NCBI GenBank assembly: GCA_963669155.1
Contig: OZ022590.1
Coordinates: forward strand, 312,501 to 376,500
Direction: 5' to 3'
DNA from: Arbacia lixula
Taxonomy: Eukaryota; Echinodermata; Echinoidea; Arbacioida; Arbaciidae
DNA length: 64,000 nucleotides
The notes below the pieces were generated by a model that was not told the DNA's origin, searched no databases, and saw nothing but the letters and a program-made list of their open reading frames with translations. Below are positions 33,901 through 40,212 of this stretch, piece after piece. The first letter of the stretch is position 1. Each line of letters starts with the position of its first letter. The position numbers and the translations under genes are program-made.

Positions 33901-36577
33901 GCATCTTCTGCAGCTCCTGCCGCTTCTGGTAGTCCTCCTGGGTCAGCTTCTTGACGATAGGCATGATAACCTCTAATGGCATGGACAGGTGCATCAACAG
34001 CCTGAGGGGTGTAGGGATTCCATAAGGGCATGGTAAATAAGCCATTTTCGTAATGTACATGTACATGTATTCGTAACTTTCCCCTTAGCTACCTGGTGAT
34101 GTGTTATTACATCAACCTCTATTTCTTGATTCAATTTGAATGGATAGAACGTACTCTAAATCTATTAGTTGTTGCTTCTCGGAGGAACCTCGGACAAGCT
34201 TTGGGGTTACCATTAGTAACCTATTGTTTGAACGAGATGAATAAAATTTGCATACATAACAAAAATGATCTATTGAACCCTCTCAGTATTAAATAGCCCC
34301 CTGTCAATTATCACACAGTTTATTGCCTGTGGGACTATGGTTAAAAGTCTACAGGTGCATGTGGTATAGCAGCTAGTACATGTACTTGAGGGATTTGCCT
34401 ATTGTTCTCCGGAGCCTAAAAGGGGTACTGGTGTTACATAAGAGTACAGGCAAGTTTATTGTTATTGTCAACAATAAAGAAACAAGACAATGTTCAGCGC
34501 ATCATCTCTGGATAAGTTGAACAAAAATGCATTTACCTCCAGTACCGGACTAATAACAAAGTAAAGTTGGTACAATTTCAGGATTAGCAATTCAATGGTG
34601 TATCTATTTATAATGTAATCCTGCATGGGAGATACAGCTTATCATCAAGACAAGCAAATGTATGGATGCCTTAACAATCTTAAGTCCATATTTTTCAAGT
34701 AGCTGTTACATTATATAAACTTGGGGAAGTGAAATGGGTTAAAATGGGAAAATACTGGTTTATAATGGCTACACTCTCAATATATACTACAACAATGCAT
34801 GCAAACAATATTTGAGAGATTCATTTACTGGATATACAATATATCTACACAACAGCTCAAAGGAATTGGCATAGGGAAAGGGAAAGGGAAGAGGGGGAAG
34901 GAGCCGTGGTATATTTTGTCTAGTTCAGCATGAAACACGATGCTTTATCCTAAAAAGCATCATGTTCCATGCTTAACTGGACAAAATATACTGCAGTTTA
35001 AGACTGCTGCTCCTTCCTTGTCTTCCCTTTCCCTATGCTAATTCCTTTGAGCTGTAGCGTACATGTACATGTATACATATAAGCTGTTATTGTGTAATAT
35101 TGAGGACATACCTGTAAATCACAATGGATCCCTAGAGTGCACCATTTCAAACAATGGGTGCTCAATTTGGATGAGGTAGTTGAATGATGTCTTACCTGAC
35201 AATGGCATCAAAGACCTCTGGCTCATCACCTGAATGACACAAAATGGGAATCAAATCCTGGATAGGGAAAGGAAGAAGAGATACTATTATTACACAAGGA
35301 TTATTATTATCACTACACAAAACTATGTAGTAATTTCTGTTACATGGACGGACATACTGTATCTGTAGGGTTCTCAACTTGTTTACCAGCCCCCAATCAC
35401 TACATTAGTACAATTCTGTTTGATTTGTGTATTATTGGCAATATAATACTGCAATATATTTTTTCCAAAACATTAACCTTAATTTTTAAGATTACAAATG
35501 CACAGGTTTTCTATATATCTGCTTTGGTTAATCAATGTAGACATTGATTTAGCTTTTCACATGAGTATCGTTAAATTGGTTGGAAAGTGTCTTTTTCTGT
35601 AGTTTACATTTATTGCAATTTCAATATAAAAGATACAAAATTAATATTAATCTAAGTAGAAATTAAGAGAAGTTTATATCATAGAGCCATAGGCTTTCTT
35701 GCAGGAGGGGGAGGTCATCGATTGCACCAAAATATAGGCTTAGCGGTACACCTTGTACTATGTGGTACACCCATCATCTGCCCATGCGTCCTCCTTTATG
35801 AGTACAGTTAACGGGGTCAGAGACAACCACTCACCATAGGGATTAATCTACTGTTGGCGACATTTCTCCTGGCTTGGTGCTTCACCTTGCTCTCTTGCAA
35901 GATGTTATTCAGCATTTGTTCCAACACATCTGCAAAGGAAGGAAAATACATCATTACTACATGGACATAACCAAACTAAAAATGAAGATATGAAAGCGTC
36001 ACAAAATGCTCATTGGTACAAAATAGATACATTTTATACATGTATTTTTTTCCATTCTCCGTGGCAAAATCTATATTGATCATATCCGCAGGAATGTACA
36101 TGGTACTTCTTTCAGTTCCTTGCACCTTGTAGAAATAATCCCATTAGCAGCTCACTTTAACAAGGTTAAATTTTGCTCTAAAACATAAAACAATTGAATG
36201 ATTGGTCAATAAAGAGGAATATAAATCCCTGATAACTTAATTGATTAAATTGTTTTTGTTTTTTCAATTCAAAGAAACAAGATAGGCAGAGCTTTTGGAA
36301 AATCAGACATAAAAATTTTAAATATTTACAAAAAATCAAATTGTTCACCGACATCCTGGCACCAAAGACAAATTACTAATTTTCAAAATGCATAAGATTT
36401 ATCTTGTCAAGATAAATAAAGTTACTCAAACGCATCTACGCAACATACGTACATAAATGAAGTTCAAATAAAAGTCTTACCTTGACATTCTTCTGTGATG
36501 ATGTATCTTGAGTCTTCTTGGTATCCCAAGTTGCTTGCTGAGGCCGACTGGCCACCACCCATGATTAACCACTCCAT
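15866..36577 (-). CDS. timeless: timeless (Drosophila-type TIM), complete 24-exon coding sequence
   Basis: TIMELESS-family armadillo/HEAT-like protein of 982 residues, assembled from 24 minus-strand exons with GT-AG borders and continuous phase (2949 nt). In Drosophila, TIM binds PERIOD, moves into the nucleus and helps repress CLOCK/CYCLE; that role here is inferred. Family signatures in order: MEWL start, 'DLIPIL' and 'FDAIVRLLMHL' (about 65-90), 'NCLTLLRNIL' (about 161-170), 'LQVLHLMYKGT' (217-227), a Ser-rich insert (about 228-420), 'KKLAFFAEEYI' (about 422-432), 'HHIAVDLARPEVLYQIPIL' (about 652-670), a basic cluster PAKRKR (722-727), an acidic run DSSDDEDDG (770-778) and 'VPIIPF...LLFKLGL' (about 848-875). 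It is shorter than fly TIM (about 1400) and human TIMELESS (about 1200). I see no equivalent of the SANT-like, PARP-binding part of TIMEOUT. CDS exons: 36481-36577, 35835-35929, 35196-35257, 33821-34001, 32744-32874, 32315-32375, 31511-31564, 30029-30316, 29556-29744, 28932-29035, 27131-27200, 24389-24489, 23816-23938, 22901-23004, 22293-22488, 21700-21901, 20956-21071, 20284-20365, 19682-19844, 19290-19352, 18642-18689, 17080-17280, 16412-16547, 15866-15947. Confidence 0.93.
15962..16158. repeat. ~110-bp tandem duplication in the last timeless intron
   Basis: The unit GGAGTATTAATCTCTATGTCAAG...TACATGTATGGTA (15962-16045) is repeated with differences at 16070-16158, just upstream (in gene sense) of the terminal exon acceptor. 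Confidence 0.65.
16412..16547 (-). CDS. timeless: timeless coding exon 23
   Basis: Residues about 911-956 (ALKFERDSIQKLPVEFKEPS... to LGTEPTELH). Acceptor TTAATACAG, donor CACAG followed by GTTAGTC. Less conserved tail region; the call rests on phase agreement and coding composition. Confidence 0.88.
16715..16910. repeat. imperfect tandem repeat in intron 22
   Basis: AAAATGTAACATATAGTGCCTGACTTCAAGTTTGTGCTTGA at 16712 recurs at about 16840. The piece ACGATCCTTTACC at 16787-16799 copies the donor flank of exon 22 (17069-17080). Confidence 0.6.
17080..17280 (-). CDS. timeless: timeless coding exon 22
   Basis: Residues about 844-911 (EGKSVPIIPFTERAEL, HFKALLFKLGLH, FWTSDMCYTAALTLGPV). Matches the C-terminal block 'PLVPLTEE...FQQLLRKLGV' of human TIMELESS. 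Donor G followed by GTAAAGG; a copy of the donor flank lies in the next intron near 16786-16798. Confidence 0.94.
18046..18100. repeat. 12-bp tandem repeat CTAACGCGCGTC
   Basis: About four units in the intron between exons 21 and 22; strongly CpG-rich against an AT-rich background. Confidence 0.85.
18208..18379. mobile_element. foldback MITE, ~80-bp arms
   Basis: AAGCAAATAATCA...GGGATGAGCTATCACTTCC...GCGATCTG is mirrored by CAGATCGCCTCGGAAGTGATAG...GATTATTTGCTT, with a short loop CCTCAGCTGCGCTT. The similar GATAGT/TATCAC motifs at 17930-18040 may be a decayed relative. Confidence 0.7.
18642..18689 (-). CDS. timeless: timeless coding exon 21 (48-nt microexon)
   Basis: Residues about 828-843 (CPKVHVGEPYIWHCC). 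Only 48 nt long, supported by good sites on both sides (TCTCCAG and GTAAGC) and by phase agreement with both neighbours. 'EP..WH' recurs in the family. Confidence 0.88.
18810..19034. mobile_element. 225-bp MITE with ~27-bp inverted ends (copy 1)
   Basis: Starts CTGCCCTACTCTGACAAAAG and ends with the complement CTTTTGTCAGAGTAGGGCAG. Almost the same element occurs at 31803-32039. It lies in a timeless intron, 120 bp from exon 21. Confidence 0.8.
19290..19352 (-). CDS. timeless: timeless coding exon 20
   Basis: Residues about 807-827 (FEDEVAELQEVLLEICYFKL). Small amphipathic helical exon of 63 nt joining exon 21 to give 'LLEICYFKLN'. Acceptor TTTGCAG, donor A followed by GTGAGTTTC. Confidence 0.9.
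19682..19844 (-). CDS. timeless: timeless coding exon 19 (acidic)
   Basis: Residues 753-807, with an acidic run DSSDDEDDG (770-778) followed by PFIPIRTQSVEDCLDAL. The acidic stretch is a general feature of the family. Acceptor GTCCACAG, donor G followed by GTGAAC. Confidence 0.92.
20284..20365 (-). CDS. timeless: timeless coding exon 18
   Basis: Residues about 725-752 (KRSIESATENEGTKKL...SSDKPL). Hydrophilic linker after the basic cluster. Acceptor AATTGCAG, donor CTG followed by GTATGTT. Length 82 nt. Confidence 0.88.
20680..20726. repeat. short tandem repeat TGTTGCACA
   Basis: Three to four 9-bp units in the intron next to timeless exon 17. Confidence 0.8.
20956..21071 (-). CDS. timeless: timeless coding exon 17
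   Basis: Residues 687-725 (QSHSLIDYIVCEFCVLGS... to MDVIQPAK). It ends inside the basic cluster PAKRKR, which is completed by exon 18 and could be a nuclear localisation signal. Acceptor CCCTACAG, donor AG followed by GTATGTAC. Confidence 0.92.
21107..21172. repeat. 32-bp tandem duplication next to exon 17
   Basis: CAGTCAAAACAAGCTGTGTC... is repeated once, with a single base difference, about 35 bp beyond the exon 17 acceptor. Confidence 0.8.
21700..21901 (-). CDS. timeless: timeless coding exon 16
   Basis: Residues about 619-686, containing HHIAVDLARPEVLYQIPIL, equivalent to 'MLHR.A.DLKM.ALLFQLS' in human TIMELESS and one of the most diagnostic blocks. Acceptor GATACATAG (poor polypyrimidine tract), donor AAG followed by GTAACC. 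Confidence 0.94.
22293..22488 (-). CDS. timeless: timeless coding exon 15
   Basis: Residues about 554-619, including TVRNFYHLLIRKFQPQQQT and VEHIHRPEWGKLDM. It matches the 'FRKFDE..QPRSFLRDLVETTH' block of the family. Locally GC-rich compared with its introns. Donor AA followed by GTGAGTACC. Confidence 0.93.
22901..23004 (-). CDS. timeless: timeless coding exon 14
   Basis: Residues about 519-554 (LNMQVSALRQMLHAVQQFTT...). An AG 13 nt further in (TATGCAG) breaks the frame with exon 13, so the CCACCAG acceptor at 23004/23005 is the supported one. Donor G followed by GTGAGAAGG. Confidence 0.9.
23816..23938 (-). CDS. timeless: timeless coding exon 13
   Basis: Residues about 478-519 (LLLSAPVFSQVVASALKTWE... 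to SNSVFK). The Leu-rich helix and 'ALKTWEEF' fit the TIM core. Acceptor GCGGCAG, donor AT followed by GTGAGTC. Confidence 0.9.
24389..24489 (-). CDS. timeless: timeless coding exon 12
   Basis: Residues 445-478 (DDLKNMMSNHYFLWQMTFFL...). It corresponds to the 'YYMWALAFFMAF' helix of human TIMELESS. Acceptor TGCGCAG, donor AA followed by GTGAGTAC. Confidence 0.9.
24593..24755. mobile_element. palindromic MITE with GGGCCC...TTGCATAAA ends
   Basis: Left GGACCCTGTTGCATAAA...CCATTAATGGTAAC, right complement ending ATGCAACGGGGCCC. Located in the intron between exons 11 and 12. Relatives: 33389-33545 and a fragment at 2951. Confidence 0.7.
25086..25607. mobile_element. MITE with TTAA target duplication (copy 2, in a timeless intron)
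   Basis: Same ends as 1911-2567 (TTAACTCTTTGCCCGC ... GCGGGCAAAGAGTTAA). It lies in the intron between timeless exons 11 and 12. An internal 19-bp motif (GAATGTGGCACCCTGAAAT) is duplicated near the right end. Confidence 0.75.
25735..26580. mobile_element. ~850-bp foldback element in a timeless intron
   Basis: The two halves are mirror images around about 26187 (CCTCGGGGGCTTCGCCCCTCGG). Matching pairs include ATATCCCTTCTGTGAATATTCATG / CATGAATATTCATAGAAGGGATAT at the ends and ACTGCGCATGCTCTATTTACTA / TAAATAGAGCATGCGCAGT inside. No coding; the loop is only a few bases. Confidence 0.75.
26960..27068. mobile_element. short relative of the 26-kb foldback element
   Basis: Carries GGAGGGACTGGCATAAGTTAATA and its mirror around CCTCGGGGGGCTTCGCCCCTC, the same core as 26140-26235. 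It ends close to timeless exon 11. Confidence 0.65.
27131..27200 (-). CDS. timeless: timeless coding exon 11
   Basis: Residues about 421-444 (KKLAFFAEEYITNGLDKIIM). It matches the family motif L..F..DFLL..Y..L, which restarts the globular core after the linker. Acceptor TCATGCAG, donor AAG followed by GTAAGAT. Confidence 0.9.
28932..29035 (-). CDS. timeless: timeless coding exon 10
   Basis: Residues 387-421 (GSMGQSTGSGSSIW... to KKTN). It continues the Ser/Gly-rich linker and becomes basic at the end. Acceptor TGTGCAG, donor AT followed by GTAAGATC. Confidence 0.88.
29556..29744 (-). CDS. timeless: timeless coding exon 9 (Ser-rich)
   Basis: Residues 324-386, phase 0-0, 189 nt. It is rich in Ser, Pro and Gly (SPSTSGSMASP, GSETISPNSSRSGSP, ESSDSSTMQE). 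It resembles the serine-rich phosphorylation region of fly TIM in composition and position. Donor GAG followed by GTCAGG. Confidence 0.88.
29762..29900 (-). repeat. member of the TTATGTATGCAAAT repeat family
   Basis: TTCGTTATGTATGCAAATCTCATTC...AGCTTGTCTAAGG...CAACAACTAATGGATTCA. Related copies at 34070-34280, 38940-39150, 55640-55950 and fragments near 44835 and 51090. The orientation here is opposite to most of them. Confidence 0.55.
30029..30316 (-). CDS. timeless: timeless coding exon 8 (Ser/Glu-rich insert)
   Basis: Residues 228-323, phase 0-0, the longest exon (288 nt). It starts NPVKMVEYLKQKHRKK, a basic stretch that could serve in nuclear import, and continues as a low-complexity Glu/Ala/Ser-rich linker. 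The linker probably corresponds to the Ser-rich variable region of fly TIM, but the alignment there is weak. Two partial copies of the first part of this exon lie in the intron upstream of it (31165-31330). Confidence 0.9.
30363..31141. mobile_element. ~780-bp foldback element with 8-bp target duplication
   Basis: Ends carry CCGTAT...TAAGACGCACCC and the mirror GGATAAGACGCACCCGG...CCAGAAAATATGG. Halves mirror around about 30755. The octamer TAATATCA flanks it at 30355-30362 and 31142-31149, as for hAT-type insertion. It lies in the intron between timeless exons 7 and 8. Confidence 0.75.
31165..31335 (-). pseudogene. two relic copies of the exon 8 splice boundary
   Basis: On the minus strand the intron holds two extra copies of the intron end plus the start of exon 8: AACCCTGTGAAGGTGGTGAA...CTGAAGCAGAAGCAG near 31165-31215 and AACCCTGTCAAGATGGTGAAATATCTGAAG near 31275-31318. 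They encode NPVKVVNYLKQKQKK and NPVKMVKYLKK before losing the frame. The first keeps a usable ACACAG acceptor; the second has TGAG instead. Confidence 0.7.
31511..31564 (-). CDS. timeless: timeless coding exon 7
   Basis: Residues 210-227 (GKWLSSFLQVLHLMYKGT), an in-frame 54-nt microexon of phase 0-0. It matches the 'QLIALIYKDQ' segment of fly TIM. Acceptor GCTTCCAG, donor ACT followed by GTAAGTAT. Confidence 0.9.
31725..32180 (+). repeat. dispersed repeat split by a MITE
   Basis: Left part has TTTGACCTTGG...TTTCATGAATAACATACAGGTA. Right part has GGACAGACGGACAGACAGAC...CAGTCATGTACTGAATGCATGTATG. Both match 13930-14110 in order. The 237-bp MITE at 31803-32039 sits between them. Confidence 0.6.
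31803..32039. mobile_element. MITE with ~27-bp inverted ends (copy 2, nested)
   Basis: Same ends and interior as 18810-19034. It interrupts the dispersed repeat whose uninterrupted form is seen near 13930-14110, so it inserted later than that repeat. Confidence 0.78.
32315..32375 (-). CDS. timeless: timeless coding exon 6
   Basis: Residues about 189-209 (NLFTCGFDDVLKEMCKRSEQ), matching the fly segment beginning NLFIQSIDKLL. Acceptor CTCGTAG, donor CAG followed by GTATGTT. Length 61 nt. Confidence 0.9.
32744..32874 (-). CDS. timeless: timeless coding exon 5
   Basis: Residues 146-189, containing NCLTLLRNIL, the best conserved TIM/TIMEOUT helix (NCLLLLRNILHIP in flies). Acceptor CCATGCAG, donor TC followed by GTGAGC. 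Length 131 nt. Confidence 0.93.
33389..33545. mobile_element. MITE of the TTGCATAAA family, second full copy
   Basis: GGGCCCTGTTGCTTAGAACTTACC at the left and TTATTTTATGCAATGGCC at the right; more diverged than 24593-24755. Confidence 0.6.
33560..33592. repeat. (TTGA)n microsatellite
   Basis: TTGATTGATTGATTGATTG followed by ACTGACTGAACT, next to the MITE at 33389-33545. Confidence 0.85.
33821..34001 (-). CDS. timeless: timeless coding exon 4
   Basis: Residues about 85-145, starting LLMHLSMPLEVIMP and ending ALVDQMALIIEE. It corresponds to the helical repeat segment 'VNLT.P' of the family. Acceptor CCCCTCAG, donor GAG followed by GTCAGC, a slightly weak donor. Confidence 0.92.
34070..34282 (+). 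repeat. member of the TTATGTATGCAAAT repeat family
   Basis: CTTTCCCCTTAGCTACCTGGTGATG...AGTTGTTGCTTCTCGGAGG...GGACAAGCTTTGGGGTTACC...TTTGCATACATAAC. Located in the intron between exons 3 and 4. Confidence 0.6.
34852..35056. mobile_element. foldback MITE, ~90-bp arms
   Basis: AGCTCAAAGGAATTGGCATAGGGAAAGGGAA...AAACACGATGCTTT is mirrored by AAAGCATCATGTTCC...CCCTTTCCCTATGC...TTTGAGCTG. Located in the intron between timeless exons 3 and 4. Confidence 0.75.
35196..35257 (-). CDS. timeless: timeless coding exon 3
   Basis: Residues 65-85, including DLIPIL and FDAIVR, a strongly conserved N-terminal TIM block. Acceptor CTATCCAG, donor CAG followed by GTAAGAC. Length 62 nt, exit phase 2. Confidence 0.92.
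35835..35929 (-). CDS. timeless: timeless coding exon 2
   Basis: Residues 33-64 (DVLEQMLNNILQESKVKHQA...). Acceptor CTTTGCAG, donor ATG followed by GTGAGTGG. Length 95 nt; entry phase 1, exit phase 0. Confidence 0.9.
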
Positions 36578-36604
36578 TATGAAGGTTCTTTGTTAGCAGC
36601 TGAT
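36481..36604 (-). CDS. timeless: timeless coding exon 1 (with 27 nt of 5' UTR)
   Basis: The coding part is 36481-36577, residues 1-32, beginning MEWLIMGGG. The ATG is chosen because MEWL/MDWL is the conserved start of Drosophila-type TIM and because an acceptor (TTTTACAG) lies 27 nt upstream of it, at 36604/36605. The exon ends CAAG followed by GTAAGAC. It leaves phase 1. Confidence 0.9.
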
Positions 36605-37514
36605 CTGTAAAATAATAATAGCATCCAGTAATGTTTGATCACTGTGATTTCGTTAAATCCTCACATTCTTACTTTATCATGTAGTGTTAAATCAACAGTA
36701 GCCTAGTGAAAAAAATCACAAGGCCTGGGGGCTCAATGGCAATAGCAAAAGAACTTCTGTCATACTATAATACAGCTAGACAGGAATCGTTTCATTACAT
36801 TTTTGGACATACCCCTAAGGCACCAGCTACAAACTCCATAGGCCGTGAGTACGAAGTAAGGCAGAACAGCCTAAAAATTTTGACAACGATAACTATCTAA
36901 TGCGCCTAAATAAACTTAAATTACTTGTAGGTCGTCTTCCTTACGTAACTCTAGATCTAATGTGCAAGTTAAAATGAAATGCATAATCTTTTACTCACAT
37001 TCTAGGTAGTTTTGGTAATCATGTTTCACGAAACCGTCAGCTTTGAAATCTCTCAGAGAAACCGTGTATTATTTCATGTATTTTGTTGCTCCCTCACAGA
37101 TCTTTCGGTCTACAGTACAGCTATCTAGACCAATGGCATTAGGCCTTCATTATGATGCCAATGAGCCTCTATCACACTAATATTTATAGAGACAGGTACC
37201 GATTACAATACCATACCATACAAATTACAAATAGGCTACCATATAAATATAATTAAACTACTGTAGACGTTGTAGTGTCGCGAGTTGTAACTTGTATGTG
37301 TTATGATGTTACTTTTTTTTTTAGTACACTGTTCGGGCCAATTCGTTGGCTGGAAATAAATATTAAGCGGTCTACAACATTCTTTATTTAGAATTTAGAT
37401 ACCCCTCTGCTCTGTGTCACCTAGTGCCAGTACTCAGTAGTACTACAGTAGAGGCTGGTCACAGCAAAAGTTTCGATTTCTTTCAATCTTTGACCCTATA
37501 TAATTTTGACTTAC

Positions 37515-37800
37515 CTGAAAAATTCAGTGAAATATCTAGTATTCCGTAATGATCTTGATCACTCGTAAAACTCTCGGAAGAAGTTTCCCCAAACTCTTGA
37601 GTCGTGTCGTGATAAACTGGTTTGCTTCCTTGGCTTTGGGTCGTCGATGTGATCCAGCTAACGTTACGACTTCATCAGTACATGTACGTCCTTTGCAATA
37701 TGCCTTTGGCATGCATGCCTGCGCCTGTGATGCTAGGACTAGTTTTGCGTGAGCGAATCAGTGAAAGAGATGTCGTCAAGTGATGAAATACGACGTGGAA
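37515..37800 (-). other. candidate noncoding first exon of timeless
   Basis: A strong minus-strand donor (TTTTTCAG followed by GTAAGTC) ends an exon at 37515, about 0.9 kb upstream of the acceptor of coding exon 1. A second good donor (AGAAT followed by GTGAGTAA) ends at 36999 and could belong to an alternative 5' UTR exon. The 5' end is not determined. Confidence 0.4.
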
Positions 37801-38182
37801 GGCGAGAATAAACTGTAGTCAAAACACATCTTTCACACAATATGCACTCCTCGAATCTTCAAAAATAATGAGCTGTACACGTCTGATCTTAAGGCCGATG
37901 TACCTTTATGCAGTTCCACTGGCACTTTCCACGATAATGATTGTGAAATACTTTGATACGGAAACAGTCGCTCAGAATTTTGTAGATTCACCGTCCGCAC
38001 TACGTTTACGTTGTGGTGTGGAAACCGCTGTGTCGCAGTAGCTGGCTAACTTTACTGTATAGTACAGTGTACATTGTACAGTGTACTACTCAGTGACAGC
38101 GTATCGTAAAAGGCAGACGTGCTAATAAGGTCGGATCGTCCAAGGGCCAATCAGCACAGCGAAGACGCTCGTAGATTACCTA

Positions 38183-38203
38183 CACGTGCAGGTCCTGCAC
38201 GTG
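38183..38203. promoter_or_regulatory. palindromic pair of CACGTG E-boxes upstream of timeless
   Basis: Two canonical E-boxes, CACGTG at 38183-38188 and at 38198-38203, separated by 9 bp. They form a perfect inverted repeat with 11-bp arms (TACACGTGCAG / CTGCACGTGTA) around GTC. The site is about 0.7 kb upstream of the candidate exon 1 donor and 1.6 kb upstream of the ATG. CLOCK/BMAL1-type bHLH-PAS dimers bind CACGTG; binding here is inferred. Confidence 0.5.
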
Positions 38204-38517
38204 TACCAGTATTTACAGGATAAACGATTTCACAAAACAAAACCAGAATCTGAACCTAGTATTCTCGAATGGTATTTGTATTTCTCCTTCACAAAAGTAT
38301 CTACAAGGTGGAATTTTATTACCCGCAAGTAAAGTAAACTCATTATTTTGTGTGTTTTTTTCAAGTAAAACAAATATATATTTTTGTATGCCAGGCTGTG
38401 ATCTACCCTAAATATCATACATTACGAAATAGAAACTAGCACTGGTACTGGTACCCGCTGGTTTTCGTGAAAAGAATACAAGGCTACGACGACGACGTGC
38501 AGTGGACCATGTATACA

Positions 38518-38523
38518 CACGTG
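38518..38523. promoter_or_regulatory. third CACGTG E-box upstream of timeless
   Basis: A single CACGTG in the context ACACACGTGTAC, 315 bp upstream (in gene orientation) of the palindromic pair. One CACGTG is expected by chance about every 4 kb, so alone it is weak. Confidence 0.3.
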
Positions 38524-38719
38524 TACACATGCGATCTTTGATCTACCCCGGCGACCGCGTATTCTGGTCAGAAATAGCTAAATGAAGACATTTTCTTACA
38601 TCGTCGAGGTGGGATAACACGATCAGTTCTTTTTCAGTACATTTCTTCATTGAAATGAAATATATACATGTAAAAAACAGACATAGTACTATAATAGTCA
38701 TATGAGCTAGGGAGGGGGC

Positions 38720-38800
38720 GGAAGGAGAGGGTGTGGTGGTGTATGTGTGTATGTGTGTATGTGTGTGTGGGACCAGGTGTGTGTGTGTGGGGGGGGGGCG
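38720..38800. repeat. (TATG/TG)n plus poly(G) tract
   Basis: GTGTGTATGTGTGT repeats followed by nine or more G. Boundary of the timeless upstream region. Confidence 0.9.
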
Positions 38801-38804
38801 GTTG

Positions 38805-39335
38805 TAAAATTATCCACTAAAAATGAATTTCACATTTGTTTGCCGCAATAAAGTCTCATTTTTACGAAAATTTGAAAAAAAAACGCACGCCTCCAGTGAC
38901 AAATGAGAATTCAAAATGCCATAGATTGTACAGAAGTCAACAATTAATAGACCATTTTCGTAATGTATTCACAACTTCCCCCCTGACTGCGTAGTAACGC
39001 GTTATTGCATTCACCTGCATCTTATCATTCAGATTCAATGGATGGAATGCACTTTGAATCTAGTGTTGCTACTCGGACAAATCTCGGACAAGCTTTGGGG
39101 TTCCCATTGGTGACGTATTGTTTGAACTGCATGAATAAACTTTTTTATTTACGCCGTTGGCATTTATGGAATTTTGACTTCTCATACGTCACTAGAGTCG
39201 TGCGGGTTTTTTTTTTCAAATTTTCGTCAAAATGAGACTTTCTTGTGGCAAACGAATGTGAAATTCGTTCTTAATGGATAATATTACATAGATTAGTGGG
39301 AACTTATTTTTTCTAATTTAGTAACCCTTTAAAGT
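38805..39335. mobile_element. foldback element with ~130-bp arms and a repeat core
   Basis: The arms (38807-38935 and 39152-39290, inverted) share CATTTGTTTGCCGCAATAAAG / its mirror and poly(A)/poly(T) runs. The core (38945-39150) is a copy of the TTATGTATGCAAAT family. A related arm occurs at 9250-9403. Confidence 0.65.
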
Positions 39336-40070
39336 TTTGATTTTGGCAATTCATGACATTGTTCTATACACAACAATATTATGGGAGAGGACCTCGCGCA
39401 TGACGTTTCAAAATTGAAATTTCAAAAGATCATAACTTTCTTATCCCTTGACGGATTTCCGTCAAACCTTCACTAATATGTTTCTTTAATGTTACTGCTT
39501 TTGTTGAAACCAACTTATCTTCAAGGTGAACTATCCATTTCACTTGAGACTTGAATCACGAGCTCCTACCTCACCACAGTGTTTGCAACACGATGGTATT
39601 TTCCTAATCCAATAGGGGAAACCGCGCATTTTAAGCCCAAATTTTTCTTTGATGTAACAATTCTTGTCATGCTTATTAACATAATTGCGAAAAGTATCGT
39701 GCATCCCGTCCAGGGAATAACTGGTTACCACGGCAATCTTCTCTTGTAGATCTTAATCATAAACCTTACAAATCTATCCGCCGGCGGAGCAAACGCATTT
39801 GGTTAGCCTCATTTCATCCGAGAACAATTATGACGAACCTGGAATGCGAGTAAGTTTCCCAGGCCAGGCGAGATGAAATGTGGTTATCGATTGCCATGAC
39901 TACGACTGACATGACTGTCACGTGGAATCGGCATGTCACATGCTTGTAACATCCATGTGGACGTGACGTCATCCAGGGGTGGATCAATTAAGCTTTTTGC
40001 CGAGGGGGATTAAGATATATGCCAGGGTCAGCGATCAGCTAGGCGTGAGATATTGCGCGCTGGTTTACCG
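39336..40070. other. no recognisable gene
   Basis: AT-rich flank, followed by an unremarkable stretch with CACGTGG at 39917. No coding evidence. Confidence 0.25.
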
Positions 40071-40078
40071 GAGTCGCT

Positions 40079-40212
40079 AAGTAGGGGGGTGGGGGGAGAG
40101 AGGGGGGGGGGGGGGGGCGGGGTGGTTGGATTTTTTTGTTGTTGTTTGCTTGGGATACCAAGGGAGGGGGTTAAACCGCTAACCACCCCCCACCCCCCCC
40201 CCCCCCCCGGAG
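40079..40212. repeat. poly(G) tract and facing poly(C) tract
   Basis: G-rich run (40084-40125, including about 18 consecutive G) and a C-rich run (40183-40208) separated by ~60 bp. They could pair as a hairpin or form a G-quadruplex. Also a likely site of sequencing error. Confidence 0.85.

Noticed and set aside
15866-36577. Calling the gene timeout (vertebrate TIMELESS, replication factor)
   Set aside because: The start, the shorter length, the Ser-rich insert and the lack of the TIMEOUT C-terminal region fit Drosophila-type TIM better, although a phylogeny is needed to settle it.
37549-37752. 67-codon plus-strand frame near the timeless start
   Set aside because: It lies opposite the candidate 5' UTR exon and has no splice or domain support.
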